The notes beneath the pieces were generated by a model that was not told the origin of the DNA, made no database searches, and worked only from the letters and a program-made list of their open reading frames with translations. Made by a program: the position numbers and the translations under genes. Below, piece after piece: positions 41,159 through 49,659 of a stretch of 64,000 nt of DNA; within the stretch, counting starts at the first letter, position 1; the number at the start of each line of letters is the position of its first letter. This DNA comes from Pseudomonadota bacterium (GTDB lineage Bacteria; Pseudomonadota; Alphaproteobacteria; Rhizobiales; Xanthobacteraceae). The DNA lies in assembly GCA_023387735.1 (NCBI GenBank), contig JAEWHP010000043.1, positions 219,688 to 283,687 of the forward strand. The letters are read 5' to 3'.

Positions 41159-42562
41159 TTACCGATAGGAAACGGCCTTGGCGGCCGCGACCACCTCGGC
41201 CACATTGGGCAATGCGAGCTTCTCGAGATTGGCGGCATAGGGCATCGGCACGTCCTTGCCGGAGACCCGCGCCACCGGCGCGTCGAGGTAGTCGAAGGCG
41301 TGCTCCATGATGCGGGCGGCGATCTCGGCGCCGACGCCGCTCTGCTGCCAGCCCTCCTCCACCGTCACCGCGCGGCCGGTCTTCTTCACGGAAGCAATAA
41401 TGGTCTCCGTATCCATCGGGCGCAGCGTGCGCAGGTCGATCACCTCGGCCTCGATGCCTTCCTTCGCGAGCTCATCGGCGGCCTTCAGCGCGTAGGTCAT
41501 GCCGTTCGACCACGAGATCAGCGTGACGTCCTTGCCCGTTCGCACGATCCGCGCCTTGCCGATCGGGATCACGTAGTCGTCGAGCTTCGGCACCTCGCCG
41601 GTGTGGCCGTACAGCACCTCGTTTTCGAGGAAGATCACCGGGTTGGGATCGCGGATCGCGGCCTTCAACAACCCCTTGTAATCGGCGGCCGAGAACGGTG
41701 CGATCACCTTCAGCCCCGGAATCTGCGAGTACCACGCCGAATAGTCCTGGCTGTGCTGGGCGGCGACGCGGGCGGCGGCGCCGTTCGGCCCGCGGAACAC
41801 GATCGAACAGCCCATCTGGCCACCCGACATGTACAGCGTCTTGGCCGCGGAGTTGATGATCTGGTCGATCGCCTGCATGGCGAAGTTGAAGGTCATGAAT
41901 TCGACGATCGGCTTCAGCCCGGACATCGCCGCGCCCACGCCGACGCCGGCAAAGCCGTGCTCGGTGATCGGGGTATCGATCACGCGGCGGGCGCCGAACT
42001 CCTGCAGCAGGCCCTGCGTCACCTTGTAGGCGCCCTGATATTCGGCGACTTCCTCGCCCATGATGAACACGTCGCCGTCACGGCGCATCTCCTCCGCCAT
42101 CGCATCGCGCAGGGCTTCGCGGATCGTCTGGGTGATCATCTCGGTGCCTTCAGGGACTTCCGGGTCGGGCTCGGCAACCGGCGCCGAACCGGGCTGGACC
42201 GGCGGCGCCGAGATCATCGGCTTGCCCTCGCCCACCGGAGAGCGGGATTCCTCGACTTCCTTTTGCACGCTGGGAGGCGGCGCCGCCGCTGGCGCCTTGC
42301 CGAGATCGGCGGCGCTTTCGCCGTCAGCCAGAATGGTCGCGATCGGCGTGTTGACCGCGACGTCGGCGGTGCCTTCGGGGATCAGGATCTTTCCGAGCGT
42401 GCCCTCGTCGGTCGCCTCGACTTCCATCGTCGCCTTGTCGGTCTCGATCTCGGCGATGACATCGCCCGACTTGATCGGCTCGCCTTCCTTCTTCAGCCAC
42501 TTCGCCAGGTTGCCCTTTTCCATGGTGGGCGAAAGCGCAGGCATCAATACTTGAATGGGCAT
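41159..42562 (-). CDS. pdhB: Pyruvate dehydrogenase E1 beta subunit with N-terminal lipoyl domain
   Basis: 467 residues, longer than the classic 330 because residues 1-80 are a full lipoyl domain (MPIQVLMPALSPTMEKGN, lipoyl Lys43). An Ala/Pro/Ser linker reaches to about 140, then the E1-beta part: TQTIREALRDAMAEEMRRDG, VFIMGEEVAEYQGAYKVT, EHGFAGVGVGAAMSGLKPIV. Its lipoyl domain is nearly the same as that of pdhC, which suggests an intragenomic duplication. It is downstream of pdhA by 148 bases that contain a repeat. Confidence 0.95.
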   Translation of the reverse strand: MPIQVLMPALSPTMEKGNLAKWLKKEGEPIKSGDVIAEIETDKATMEVEATDEGTLGKILIPEGTADVAVNTPIATILADGESAADLGKAPAAAPPPSVQKEVEESRSPVGEGKPMISAPPVQPGSAPVAEPDPEVPEGTEMITQTIREALRDAMAEEMRRDGDVFIMGEEVAEYQGAYKVTQGLLQEFGARRVIDTPITEHGFAGVGVGAAMSGLKPIVEFMTFNFAMQAIDQIINSAAKTLYMSGGQMGCSIVFRGPNGAAARVAAQHSQDYSAWYSQIPGLKVIAPFSAADYKGLLKAAIRDPNPVIFLENEVLYGHTGEVPKLDDYVIPIGKARIVRTGKDVTLISWSNGMTYALKAADELAKEGIEAEVIDLRTLRPMDTETIIASVKKTGRAVTVEEGWQQSGVGAEIAARIMEHAFDYLDAPVARVSGKDVPMPYAANLEKLALPNVAEVVAAAKAVSYR

Positions 42563-42613
42563 ATTCGCTCCCGAAATCGTCAGTCAAATCGTGGCGCGAT
42601 CAGAGAGATCGCA

Positions 42614-42684
42614 CCATGATTCAATCTCGTTGTTTGAGCATGATCTTTCTTGGGAAAACCAGCTTCCACGTTTCCTGACCATGC
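42614..42684. repeat. Dispersed intergenic repeat between pdhA and pdhB
   Basis: ATGATTCAATCTCGTTGTTT, then GAGCATGATCTTTCTTGGG, AAAACCAGCTTCCACGTTTC and GACCATGC. It resembles the common rhizobial GAGCATGATC...GGAAAACC...TTCC...CATGC element and the palindrome at 1657-1710, here decayed. It lies inside the pdhA-pdhB spacer. Confidence 0.5.
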
Positions 42685-42710
42685 CCTGGTTGTTAGCGTG
42701 CGGCTTGAAC

Positions 42711-43730
42711 CTAGCGGTAGACGTCGGTCCAGAGTTCGGAAGCGTCGGGTTCGGGATCGCGCTGGGCGAAATCCGCCGATGCATTGACGATCTCGCGCAC
42801 CTCGGCGTCGATGGCCTTCAATTCCTGCTCGCTGACCTTGGCCGCCAGCAGGCGGTTGCGGACCTGCTCGATCGGGTCCTGATCGGTGCGGATCTTCTCG
42901 ACCTCCTCGCGGGTCCGGTACTTGGCCGGATCGGACATCGAATGGCCGCGGTAACGGTAGGTCTGCATCTCCAGGATGAACGGGCCGTTGCCGCCGCGAC
43001 ACCACGCGACCGCCTCGTCGCCGGCGGCCTTGACGGCGCGGACGTCCATGCCGTCGACCTGCTTGCCCGGAATGTTGAAGGAGATGCCGCGCTTGGAAAA
43101 ATCGGTCTGCGCCGAGGAACGCGTCACCGAGGTGCCCATGGCGTAACGGTTGTTCTCGATCACGTAGATCACCGGGAGCTTCCACAGCTCCGCCATGTTG
43201 AAGCTCTCGTAGACCTGTCCCTGATTGGAGGCGCCGTCGCCGAAATAGGCGACGCTGACAAAATCATTGCCGCGGTAGCGGTTGGCGAAGGCGAGACCAG
43301 TGCCAAGCGAGACCTGGGCGCCGACGATGCCGTGGCCGCCGAAGAAATTCTTCTCCATGCTGAACATGTGCATGGAGCCGCCCTTGCCCTTGGAATAGCC
43401 GCCGCGGCGTCCGGTGAGTTCGGCCATCACGCCGTTGGCTTCCATCCCGCAGGCCAGCATATGGCCGTGATCGCGGTACCCGGTTATGACCTGGTCGCCC
43501 TTCTTCAGCGCCATCTGCATCCCGACCACGACGGCTTCCTGGCCGATGTAGAGATGGCAGAAGCCGCCGATGGCGCCCATGCCGTAGAGCTGGCCGGCCT
43601 TCTCTTCAAAGCGCCGGATCAGCAGCATGTCCCGGAGCGCGGCCAGCTCCTGGGCTTTGGTGAACTCCGGTGGCGATCCGCTTGCCTTCTGCCCTGCTTC
43701 CTTGTCGACGCTTTTCTTGGGTACGGCCAT
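42711..43730 (-). CDS. pdhA: Pyruvate dehydrogenase E1 alpha subunit
   Basis: 339 residues. A thiamine diphosphate-dependent decarboxylase subunit. The TPP/Mg motif starts at GDG (residue 164) in AYFGDGASNQGQVYESFN and ends in VIYVIENNRYAMGTS. YIGQEAVVVGMQMALKKGDQ and the loop TYRYRGHSMSDPAKYR are conserved. It is the first gene of the pdh operon. The 206 bases between it and ftsB contain AAACCG/CGGTTT (43852-43869), a possible small dyad. Confidence 0.96.
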   Translation of the reverse strand: MAVPKKSVDKEAGQKASGSPPEFTKAQELAALRDMLLIRRFEEKAGQLYGMGAIGGFCHLYIGQEAVVVGMQMALKKGDQVITGYRDHGHMLACGMEANGVMAELTGRRGGYSKGKGGSMHMFSMEKNFFGGHGIVGAQVSLGTGLAFANRYRGNDFVSVAYFGDGASNQGQVYESFNMAELWKLPVIYVIENNRYAMGTSVTRSSAQTDFSKRGISFNIPGKQVDGMDVRAVKAAGDEAVAWCRGGNGPFILEMQTYRYRGHSMSDPAKYRTREEVEKIRTDQDPIEQVRNRLLAAKVSEQELKAIDAEVREIVNASADFAQRDPEPDASELWTDVYR

Positions 43731-43936
43731 GGCAAATCCGGATGCGAGAGACGTTCAATCCTCTCTATCCCAACTCAAACCGCCGTGAAAGGATTGCATG
43801 CGTTGAAGAAAAGAATGCTATGCCGCAGTGCAGCGCGGCGCGACATTTTCGAAACCGATTTTGCGGTTTTTTGAAATTTGCAGATCAGGTCCGGACGTCA
43901 TGCCGCAGCGACGACGTCTAGACACCGGACTGAAAA

Positions 43937-44254
43937 CTAGTTCGGCTTCAGGGTGCGGATCAGATCCCGCGGATTGGCGTAGTCGAGCTGGAAGCGCGCG
44001 CGTTCGTCCAGCATGTCGGGATCGACCCGGTCCGAGCGGAGCAGCGAGACGCGCTCCTCGCCCTGCGCCCGCTCCCGCTTCAGCCGCGCCAGTTCGGAGG
44101 TCAGTGCGATGATCTCCTGATCGAGTTCCTGCCGCGCGTTCAACCCGTATTTGCCGGTGTAGGCGTTGACGCTGAAATAGCCGACCATCAGCGCAGCCAC
44201 GGTGTAGAGGGCGAGCCCGGTAAGCAGCGATTTCAGTCGGGTGCGAGAGACCAT
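43937..44254 (-). CDS. ftsB: Septum formation initiator (FtsB/DivIC family)
   Basis: 105 residues from the ATG at 44252-44254 (MVSRTRLKSLLTGLALYTVA). One membrane helix (residues 9-30) is followed by a coiled coil (QELDQEIIALTSELARLKRE) and the C-terminal family motif DPDMLDERARFQLDYANPRD. FtsB-type proteins link FtsL and FtsQ at the divisome. It lies between enolase-side genes and pdhA, its usual place in alphaproteobacteria. The frame extends to 44425 through a repeat, which is not used. Confidence 0.88.
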   Translation of the reverse strand: MVSRTRLKSLLTGLALYTVAALMVGYFSVNAYTGKYGLNARQELDQEIIALTSELARLKRERAQGEERVSLLRSDRVDPDMLDERARFQLDYANPRDLIRTLKPN

Positions 44255-44310
44255 GCGGCCAAGATGCGACGGCCGGGTTAATGGAATGCTAACGAAGGAG
44301 AACACCCCCC

Positions 44311-44413
44311 GTCGTTCCGGGGCGCGACGAAGTCGCGAGCCCGGAATCCATCTGTCCACAATTTGCGAGGCGAAATGGATTCCGGGCTCGTGCTGCGCAC
44401 GCCCCGGAATGAC
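44311..44413. repeat. Dispersed palindromic intergenic element
   Basis: GTCGTTCCGGGGCGCGACGA at the left and CGCACGCCCCGGAATGAC at the right are complementary ends. Inside, GAGCCCGGAATCCAT pairs with ATGGATTCCGGGCTC around CTGTCCACAATTTGCGAGGC. The whole 103 bases can form one long interrupted cruciform. It lies upstream of ftsB. Confidence 0.8.
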
Positions 44414-44433
44414 GAAAGTCTTCACTCGCCGCC

Positions 44434-44506
44434 CTATGGATTGCTTCCGCCTTCGCTCGAGCTACGCGGACAAGTCGTCGCTTTCGCTCCTCGCAATGAC
44501 GGCGAT
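44434..44506. repeat. Dispersed intergenic repeat adjoining the previous element
   Basis: CCTATGGATTGCTTCCGCCT, TCGCTCGAGCTACGCGGACA and TTTCGCTCCTCGCAATGACG. It is the same type as 36575-36668 and the decayed copy at 21530-21660. Two different repeat types thus stand back to back between ftsB and the FMN reductase gene. Confidence 0.6.
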
Positions 44507-44517
44507 GGAACGTCGTC

Positions 44518-45072
44518 CTACCCGTTCTGCTTCTCAACGAACGCCGCGAACGCATCCAGGTACTGCTGCAGCAGCTTTTGCACCGGCTCCTTCGCGAGCT
44601 GGCCCTTGTCGTCGAAGGCTTCGCCGATGGCGTTCAGGTAGATTTCGGGCTGGCCCATGATCGGCCCGGCAATGCCCGGCAGGATGTTCTGCAGATGCTT
44701 GACCGCGTTGACGCCGCCGAGCGCGCCGGGTGCGTTGCCGACGATACCGATCGGCTTGCCGAGGAACGAGCTCTTGCCATAGGGCCGCGAGGCGACGTCG
44801 ATGGCGTTCTTCAGGACGCCCGGGATCGAGCGGTTGTATTCCGGCGTCACGAACAGCACGCCGTTCGACTTCTGCAGTTTTTCGCGGAACGCCAGCCAGT
44901 CGGCCGGCGGGGCCGCTTCCAGATCCTGGCTGAAAAAGGAAATCCCGTGCAGCGTCGTGACGTCGAGCTTCAGCGATGGCGGCGCCAGTTTTGCGAGTGC
45001 ATTGGCGACCTTGAGCGAGAAGCTTTCCTTGCGGAGCGAGCCGACGATCGTGACGATGGTGTGGGTGGCCAT
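44518..45072 (-). CDS. NADPH-dependent FMN reductase family protein
   Basis: 184 residues from the ATG at 45070-45072. A flavodoxin-like fold: VTIVGSLRKESFSLKVANAL is the FMN phosphate loop. FVTPEYNRSIPGVLKNAIDV and GIVGNAPGALGGVNAVKHLQ are the family blocks around the flavin. Related enzymes (ChrR, SsuE, azoreductase types) reduce quinones, chromate or free flavin; the substrate here is not determined. It is on its own, on the same strand as the next upstream gene. Confidence 0.88.
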   Translation of the reverse strand: MATHTIVTIVGSLRKESFSLKVANALAKLAPPSLKLDVTTLHGISFFSQDLEAAPPADWLAFREKLQKSNGVLFVTPEYNRSIPGVLKNAIDVASRPYGKSSFLGKPIGIVGNAPGALGGVNAVKHLQNILPGIAGPIMGQPEIYLNAIGEAFDDKGQLAKEPVQKLLQQYLDAFAAFVEKQNG

Positions 45073-45174
45073 TGGATATCCCTTTTGAAGCAAAAGCGCC
45101 GGGTCGAACTTAAGCCGGATTAAAAGAACGATGCAAGTGCATGGATCACTTGCGGGTCATGGCTGCGAAACGGA

Positions 45175-45201
45175 ACAGGCCGCCTCTTTCGGGCGGCCTG
45201 T
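45175..45201 (-). terminator. Candidate hairpin downstream of the zinc-type dehydrogenase gene
   Basis: ACAGGCCGCC (45175-45184) pairs perfectly with GGCGGCCTGT (45192-45201) around TCTTTCG, 38 bases past the stop at 45239 on the minus strand. The following minus-strand bases, TCCGTTTCGC, are only weakly T-rich. Confidence 0.5.
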
Positions 45202-45238
45202 CGGCTTCGCTACGGAACAAACGCCCGAACCCGACGGT

Positions 45239-46375
45239 TCAGCCCTTGTTCGGGTTGATCAGGAATTTCTCGCCGGTGGACCGCTTGTTGAAGGCCGCGA
45301 TGTTGTCGAGTTGCAGCGTCTCCGGCAGCGACACTACCCGCGTGTAGTGGCTGGCAAAGGTAGTCTTCAGCTCGGACGCGACACGCTGGCGCAGTTTGCC
45401 GATTTCGGCCGGGCCGATCTTCTGCAGGAACGGCGTCAGGAGCCAGCCGCCGACGCCCCAGGTCAGGCCGAACGCCCGGTTCAATTCGGTTGGACGATTG
45501 TCGAGGCTGCCGTAGATGTAGACCTGCTTGTACACGTTCGAGCCGTAGCGGCTGTATTCCTTGGCGGTCTTGTTGGCCGCGGCCTCCATGCAGGTGAGGA
45601 TCTGGCTTGCCAGCTTGCCGCCGCCGATGGCGTCGAACGCGATCGTGGCGCCGGTTTCCACCAGCGCGTTGGTGAGATCGTCCATGAAGGTGGGCGAAGT
45701 GGAATCAACGACATATTTCGCGCCGATCTTGCGCAGGATGTCCGCCTGTTCCTTGCTGCGCACGATGTTGACGAGGCCGATGCCGTCCTTGATGCAGATC
45801 TTGTTGAGCATCTGCCCGAGATTCGAGGCGGCCGCGGTGTGCACCAGCGCCTTGTGATTTTCGCGCCGCATCGTCTCGGTCATGCCGAGCGCGGTCAGCG
45901 GATTTACGAACCACGATGCGCCGTCCGCAGCCGTCGTGCCGGCGGGCAATTCCATGACGTCGCGCGCCTTGATGGTGCGATACTGCGTGTACATCGCGCC
46001 GCCGATCATCGAGACCGTCTTGCCCATCAGCGCCTTGGCCGCATCCGAAGCGCCGGTCCTGATCACGGTGCCGGCGCCCTCGTTGCCGACGGGGAGCGAC
46101 TGGTCGAGCCGCGCCGCCATCATCCGCATGGCGGCATCCGGCATCTTTGCGGTGATCACCGGCGCCTCCTTGCTGCCGGTGACCTTTGCGGTCGACATGT
46201 CGGCCGGACCGATCAGAAGCCCGAGATCCGACGGATTGATCGGCGTGGCCTCGACCCGGACCACGACCTCGTCCTCGGCCGGCTCGGGCGTCGGCACTTC
46301 CACCAGCGACAGTTCGAGTTCGCCGCTCTTCTTGAGCAGCGAACGCAGTTGCAGACCGCTCTTGCCGTCACTCAT
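45239..46375 (-). CDS. Zinc-type alcohol dehydrogenase/quinone oxidoreductase-like protein
   Basis: 378 residues of the MDR superfamily. VVVRVEATPINPSDLGLLIG is the N-terminal GroES-like domain, and GNEGAGTVIRTGASDAAKAL follows. The nucleotide-binding half starts ALVHTAAASNLGQMLNKICI, where the usual GxGxxG is replaced by AAASNLGQ, typical of zinc-free quinone reductase relatives. Catalytic-zinc cysteines are not seen. It is between enolase and the FMN reductase on the same strand. Substrate unknown. Confidence 0.85.
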   Translation of the reverse strand: MSDGKSGLQLRSLLKKSGELELSLVEVPTPEPAEDEVVVRVEATPINPSDLGLLIGPADMSTAKVTGSKEAPVITAKMPDAAMRMMAARLDQSLPVGNEGAGTVIRTGASDAAKALMGKTVSMIGGAMYTQYRTIKARDVMELPAGTTAADGASWFVNPLTALGMTETMRRENHKALVHTAAASNLGQMLNKICIKDGIGLVNIVRSKEQADILRKIGAKYVVDSTSPTFMDDLTNALVETGATIAFDAIGGGKLASQILTCMEAAANKTAKEYSRYGSNVYKQVYIYGSLDNRPTELNRAFGLTWGVGGWLLTPFLQKIGPAEIGKLRQRVASELKTTFASHYTRVVSLPETLQLDNIAAFNKRSTGEKFLINPNKG

Positions 46376-46422
46376 CGCAATCCTCCCGTTTTGTGTCTGT
46401 TCTATCTGGTTGCGCCGTTGCG

Positions 46423-47706
46423 TTACGCCAGCGCCTTGAATACCGCCTTGCCTGCGTAGATCGCCTGCGCGCCGAGCTGCTCCTCGATGCGCAGGAGCTG
46501 ATTATACTTGGCGGTGCGGTCGGAGCGCGCCAGCGATCCGGTTTTGATCTGGCCGCAATTGGTGGCGACCGCGAGATCGGCGATGGTGGAGTCTTCCGTC
46601 TCGCCGGAGCGGTGCGACATGACCGAGGTGTAGCCGTATTTGTGCGCCAGCTCGACGGCAGCGAGCGTCTCCGTCAGCGTGCCGATCTGGTTGACCTTGA
46701 TCAGGATCGAGTTGGCGCGGCCGGCCTTGATGCCATCGCCAAGGCGCGTCACGTTGGTGACGAACAGGTCGTCGCCGACGAGCTGGCACTTCTTGCCGAT
46801 CAGGTCCGTCAATTCCTTCCAGCCGTCCATGTCGTCCTCGGACATGCCGTCCTCGATGGTGACGATCGGATAGCGCGAGACGAGATCGGCGAGATACTTC
46901 GCCTGCTCCGAGCGCGAGCGGGTCTTGTTCTCACCGCCATAGACGTAGGCGTCGTCCTTGAAGAACTCGGTCGCCGCGCAATCGAGCCCGAGCATGACGT
47001 CGTCGCCGGCCTTGTAGCCGGCCTTGCCGATGGCACTCACCACGAAATCAAGCGCAGCGTCCGCCGACGGCAGATTCGGCGCAAAGCCGCCCTCGTCGCC
47101 GACATTGGTATTGTGTCCGGCCTTCTTCAGTTCGCCGCGCAGCGTGTGGAAGATCTCCGAACCGCAGCGCAGCGCTTCCGCGAAGCTCGCAGCCCCCACC
47201 GGCAGGATCATGAATTCCTGGAAGTCGATCGGGTTGTCGGCATGCGCGCCGCCATTGATGATGTTCATCATCGGCACCGGCAGCGTCCGCGCCGAGGTGC
47301 CGCCGACATAGCGATAGAGCGGCATGTCGAAGGATTCCGCCGCCGCCTTGGCGCAGGCGAGCGAGACGCCGAGGATGGCGTTGGCGCCGAGCCGGCTCTT
47401 GTTCGGCGTGCCGTCGAGTTCGATCATGATCTGGTCGATCTGGACCTGCTCCTCGACCGCCTGATCGGCCAGCGCCTCGTAGATTTCGCCGTTGACGGCC
47501 TCGACCGCCTTCTGCACGCCCTTGCCGAGATAGCGCTTCTTGTCGCCATCCCGCAGTTCAACCGCCTCATGCGCGCCGGTCGAGGCCCCCGAGGGCACGG
47601 CCGCACGGCCGACCGAGCCATCTTCCAGCACCACATCAACTTCGACCGTGGGATTGCCACGGCTATCGAGGATTTCACGGCCAATGATGTCGACGATGGC
47701 GGTCAT
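46423..47706 (-). CDS. eno: Enolase
   Basis: 427 residues from the ATG at 47704-47706. It converts 2-phosphoglycerate to phosphoenolpyruvate. AIVDIIGREILDSRGNPTVE is the canonical start. GDEGGFAPNLPSADAALDFV, the metal site in VTIEDGMSEDDMDGWKELTD, the catalytic Lys region NSILIKVNQIGTLTETLAA and SHRSGETEDSTIADLAVATN are all present. It is divergent from queF with 275 bases between them, where I see no further gene. Confidence 0.97.
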   Translation of the reverse strand: MTAIVDIIGREILDSRGNPTVEVDVVLEDGSVGRAAVPSGASTGAHEAVELRDGDKKRYLGKGVQKAVEAVNGEIYEALADQAVEEQVQIDQIMIELDGTPNKSRLGANAILGVSLACAKAAAESFDMPLYRYVGGTSARTLPVPMMNIINGGAHADNPIDFQEFMILPVGAASFAEALRCGSEIFHTLRGELKKAGHNTNVGDEGGFAPNLPSADAALDFVVSAIGKAGYKAGDDVMLGLDCAATEFFKDDAYVYGGENKTRSRSEQAKYLADLVSRYPIVTIEDGMSEDDMDGWKELTDLIGKKCQLVGDDLFVTNVTRLGDGIKAGRANSILIKVNQIGTLTETLAAVELAHKYGYTSVMSHRSGETEDSTIADLAVATNCGQIKTGSLARSDRTAKYNQLLRIEEQLGAQAIYAGKAVFKALA

Positions 47707-47981
47707 GTCTTGCACTTTCCTGGGAGGGGTCGGTCAGGTTTGGGGGCGTCTTACACGGGGCGCAGGCAAATGTGAACGCTTGGGCTGCGGCCGTTTCCGG
47801 ATGCCCCCTCAGCGACAAGGCTAACTGCCCAAAAGTTGACCCCGGCGTCAAAAGCTTCACGTTTACAAGCGGGGGTAAGGCAATGAATCACCGCAAGTTT
47901 CCCGGAACTGCGCTCGCCGGATCGGCCCCTAGTTGACGGTCGCATCGCTTCCGGTCATGTCAGCCGTCGCAAAGGACAATC

Positions 47982-48437
47982 ATGATGGCCAAAAAATCCC
48001 TGCAGCTCGGTCGCGCCGTGGAGTGGCCGGATACGCCGGAAAAGGCAAAGCTCGACCGCGTACCCAATCCGCAAGCCGGCACCAATTACGTAGTGCGCTT
48101 CACCGCACCGGAGTTCACCTCGCTATGCCCGGTGACCGGCCAGCCGGATTTCGCGCATCTGGTGATCGACTACGTGCCGGGCCAGTGGCTGCTGGAATCC
48201 AAATCGCTGAAACTCTACGTCGCAAGCTTCCGTAATCACGGCGCCTTTCACGAGGATTGCACGGTCATGATCGGCAAGCGGATCGCCGCCGAGGTCAAGC
48301 CGAAATGGCTTCGCATCGGCGGCTACTGGTACCCGCGCGGCGGCATACCGATCGACGTGTTCTGGCAGACCGGCCGGTTGCCGAAGGGCATGTGGATCCC
48401 CGACCAGGGCGTCGCGCCCTATCGCGGGCGGGGTTGA
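47982..48437 (+). CDS. queF: NADPH-dependent 7-cyano-7-deazaguanine reductase (QueF, short type)
   Basis: 151 residues from ATG 47982 (or 47985), with AAAGGA 6 to 9 bases upstream. QueF reduces preQ0 to preQ1 in queuosine synthesis. The catalytic Cys49 is in EFTSLCPVTGQPDF with Asp56, and His90-Glu91 are in HGAFHED. The Cys-to-Asp and Asp-to-Glu spacings (7 and 35) match the B. subtilis type I enzyme. It is convergent with the MFS gene and divergent from eno. No other queuosine gene is in the window. Confidence 0.93.
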   Translation: MMAKKSLQLGRAVEWPDTPEKAKLDRVPNPQAGTNYVVRFTAPEFTSLCPVTGQPDFAHLVIDYVPGQWLLESKSLKLYVASFRNHGAFHEDCTVMIGKRIAAEVKPKWLRIGGYWYPRGGIPIDVFWQTGRLPKGMWIPDQGVAPYRGRG

Positions 48438-48452
48438 TCGGCCGGCCGACTT

Positions 48453-49646
48453 CTACGGGACGGCCGCATCCGCCGGCCGGGTCTGACGCAACAGTTTGGC
48501 GCAGACGACGCCCAGCGCGATCATGATGACGGCCGCCGTCAGCAAGGTCGGCACCTTGCCGGCGTGCTCGATCCCGAAGCCATAGGCGATCGGGCCGATG
48601 GTCTGGCCCATGAAGAAGAAGAACGCGTGCAGCGATACCGCGGTCGCGCGCGCTTCCGCCGACAATTCGCTGGCGAAGACCTGCAGGCTGCCATGGATCA
48701 TGTAGAAGCCCCAGCCCATGAAGATCAGGCTGAGCGTTTGCAGTCTCCATTCCGGTCCCATCGCCACTGCGATGAGCTGCACACCGACCAGCGTCGCTCC
48801 TCCGATCATCATGCCGTTGACGCCGATCCGCGGCAGGAACCGCGATACCGTCATGGTATAGATCAGACCGCCCACGGCGAATCCCGCAATCACGATACCG
48901 GCGATCGAAAGCGAGGTTTCCCCGAGTTCGAACAGGAAGGCTGCGATGAACGGAAACAGTCCGAGCACACAGCAGCCCTCGATGAAAACCGCCGAGTAGC
49001 AAATGCGCGCGTTCGGATTGGCAAAGATCGTACGATAGCCTTGCTTGAGGCCCGACAGGCTGGTCCGCGGCGGACGCGTCAGCGCCGCGCCGCGAAATCC
49101 GACGGCCACCACGATCGAGGCCAGCATGACAATCAGGCCCAGCACGGCGAGCACGCCGCGCCAGCCAAGAAAGTCTCCGATCAGGCCGGACACCGTAGCG
49201 CCGAGCAGGTTGCCGGTCATGGCGCCTGCCAGCGTGCGCCCCATCGCGATCTGCCGTTTCTCGGGCCCGACGAGATCACTGGTCAGTCCGAGCGCGATCG
49301 GAAACACGCCGCCCGAGCCGATGCCAGCCAGGATGCGGCTGGCAAACAGCAGCGGGAACGACGTCGCCATCGCGCCCAGAATGTTGGCGAGACCGAGCAG
49401 CGCCAGCGCCACGATCATCAGCCTCGCCTTGCCGAACATATCGGCGAAGGCGCCGAGCACTGGCTGGATGATTGCAAAGGTGAACGCGAAGGCTGCGGCA
49501 AAACCGGCGGCGGTGGCGATGCTGACCGAAAAATCCTCGGCCACGTGCGGCAGCACCGGATCGAGGGCGCGGGCGGAGAGGGCTGCCGAAAACGTCGCGA
49601 GCGCAATGATGTTGAGCGCCGGCGGCATGCGGCTCGATGCGGTCAC
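48453..49646 (-). CDS. MFS transporter
   Basis: 397 residues with about 12 hydrophobic helices. GAFADMFGKARLMIVALALL is the loop 2-3 motif A of the major facilitator superfamily, and ILAGIGSGGVFPIALGLTSD is the fourth helix. It starts 13 bases after kdsA on the same strand and is probably co-transcribed. The start is GTG at 49646, with an ATG at 49628 as alternative. The drug or sugar-efflux-type subfamily is likely, but the substrate is unknown. Confidence 0.87.
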   Translation of the reverse strand: MTASSRMPPALNIIALATFSAALSARALDPVLPHVAEDFSVSIATAAGFAAAFAFTFAIIQPVLGAFADMFGKARLMIVALALLGLANILGAMATSFPLLFASRILAGIGSGGVFPIALGLTSDLVGPEKRQIAMGRTLAGAMTGNLLGATVSGLIGDFLGWRGVLAVLGLIVMLASIVVAVGFRGAALTRPPRTSLSGLKQGYRTIFANPNARICYSAVFIEGCCVLGLFPFIAAFLFELGETSLSIAGIVIAGFAVGGLIYTMTVSRFLPRIGVNGMMIGGATLVGVQLIAVAMGPEWRLQTLSLIFMGWGFYMIHGSLQVFASELSAEARATAVSLHAFFFFMGQTIGPIAYGFGIEHAGKVPTLLTAAVIMIALGVVCAKLLRQTRPADAAVP

Positions 49647-49659
49647 GGCGATACCGGCA

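Noticed and set aside
41153..42619. 488-codon plus-strand frame antisense to pdhB
   Set aside because: Mirror frame of a clear E1-beta gene; rich in His, Arg and Asp without motifs.
43852..43872. AAACCG-ATTTTG-CGGTTTTTTG as a terminator between ftsB and pdhA
   Set aside because: The T-run is on the plus strand, while both flanking genes are on the minus strand, so it cannot end the ftsB transcript in the usual way.
46393..47775. 460-codon plus-strand frame antisense to enolase
   Set aside because: Antisense shadow; the enolase motifs on the minus strand are complete.
47870..47981. preQ1 riboswitch upstream of queF
   Set aside because: I looked for the short A-rich pseudoknot pattern and saw none; queF in this group is often not riboswitch-controlled.
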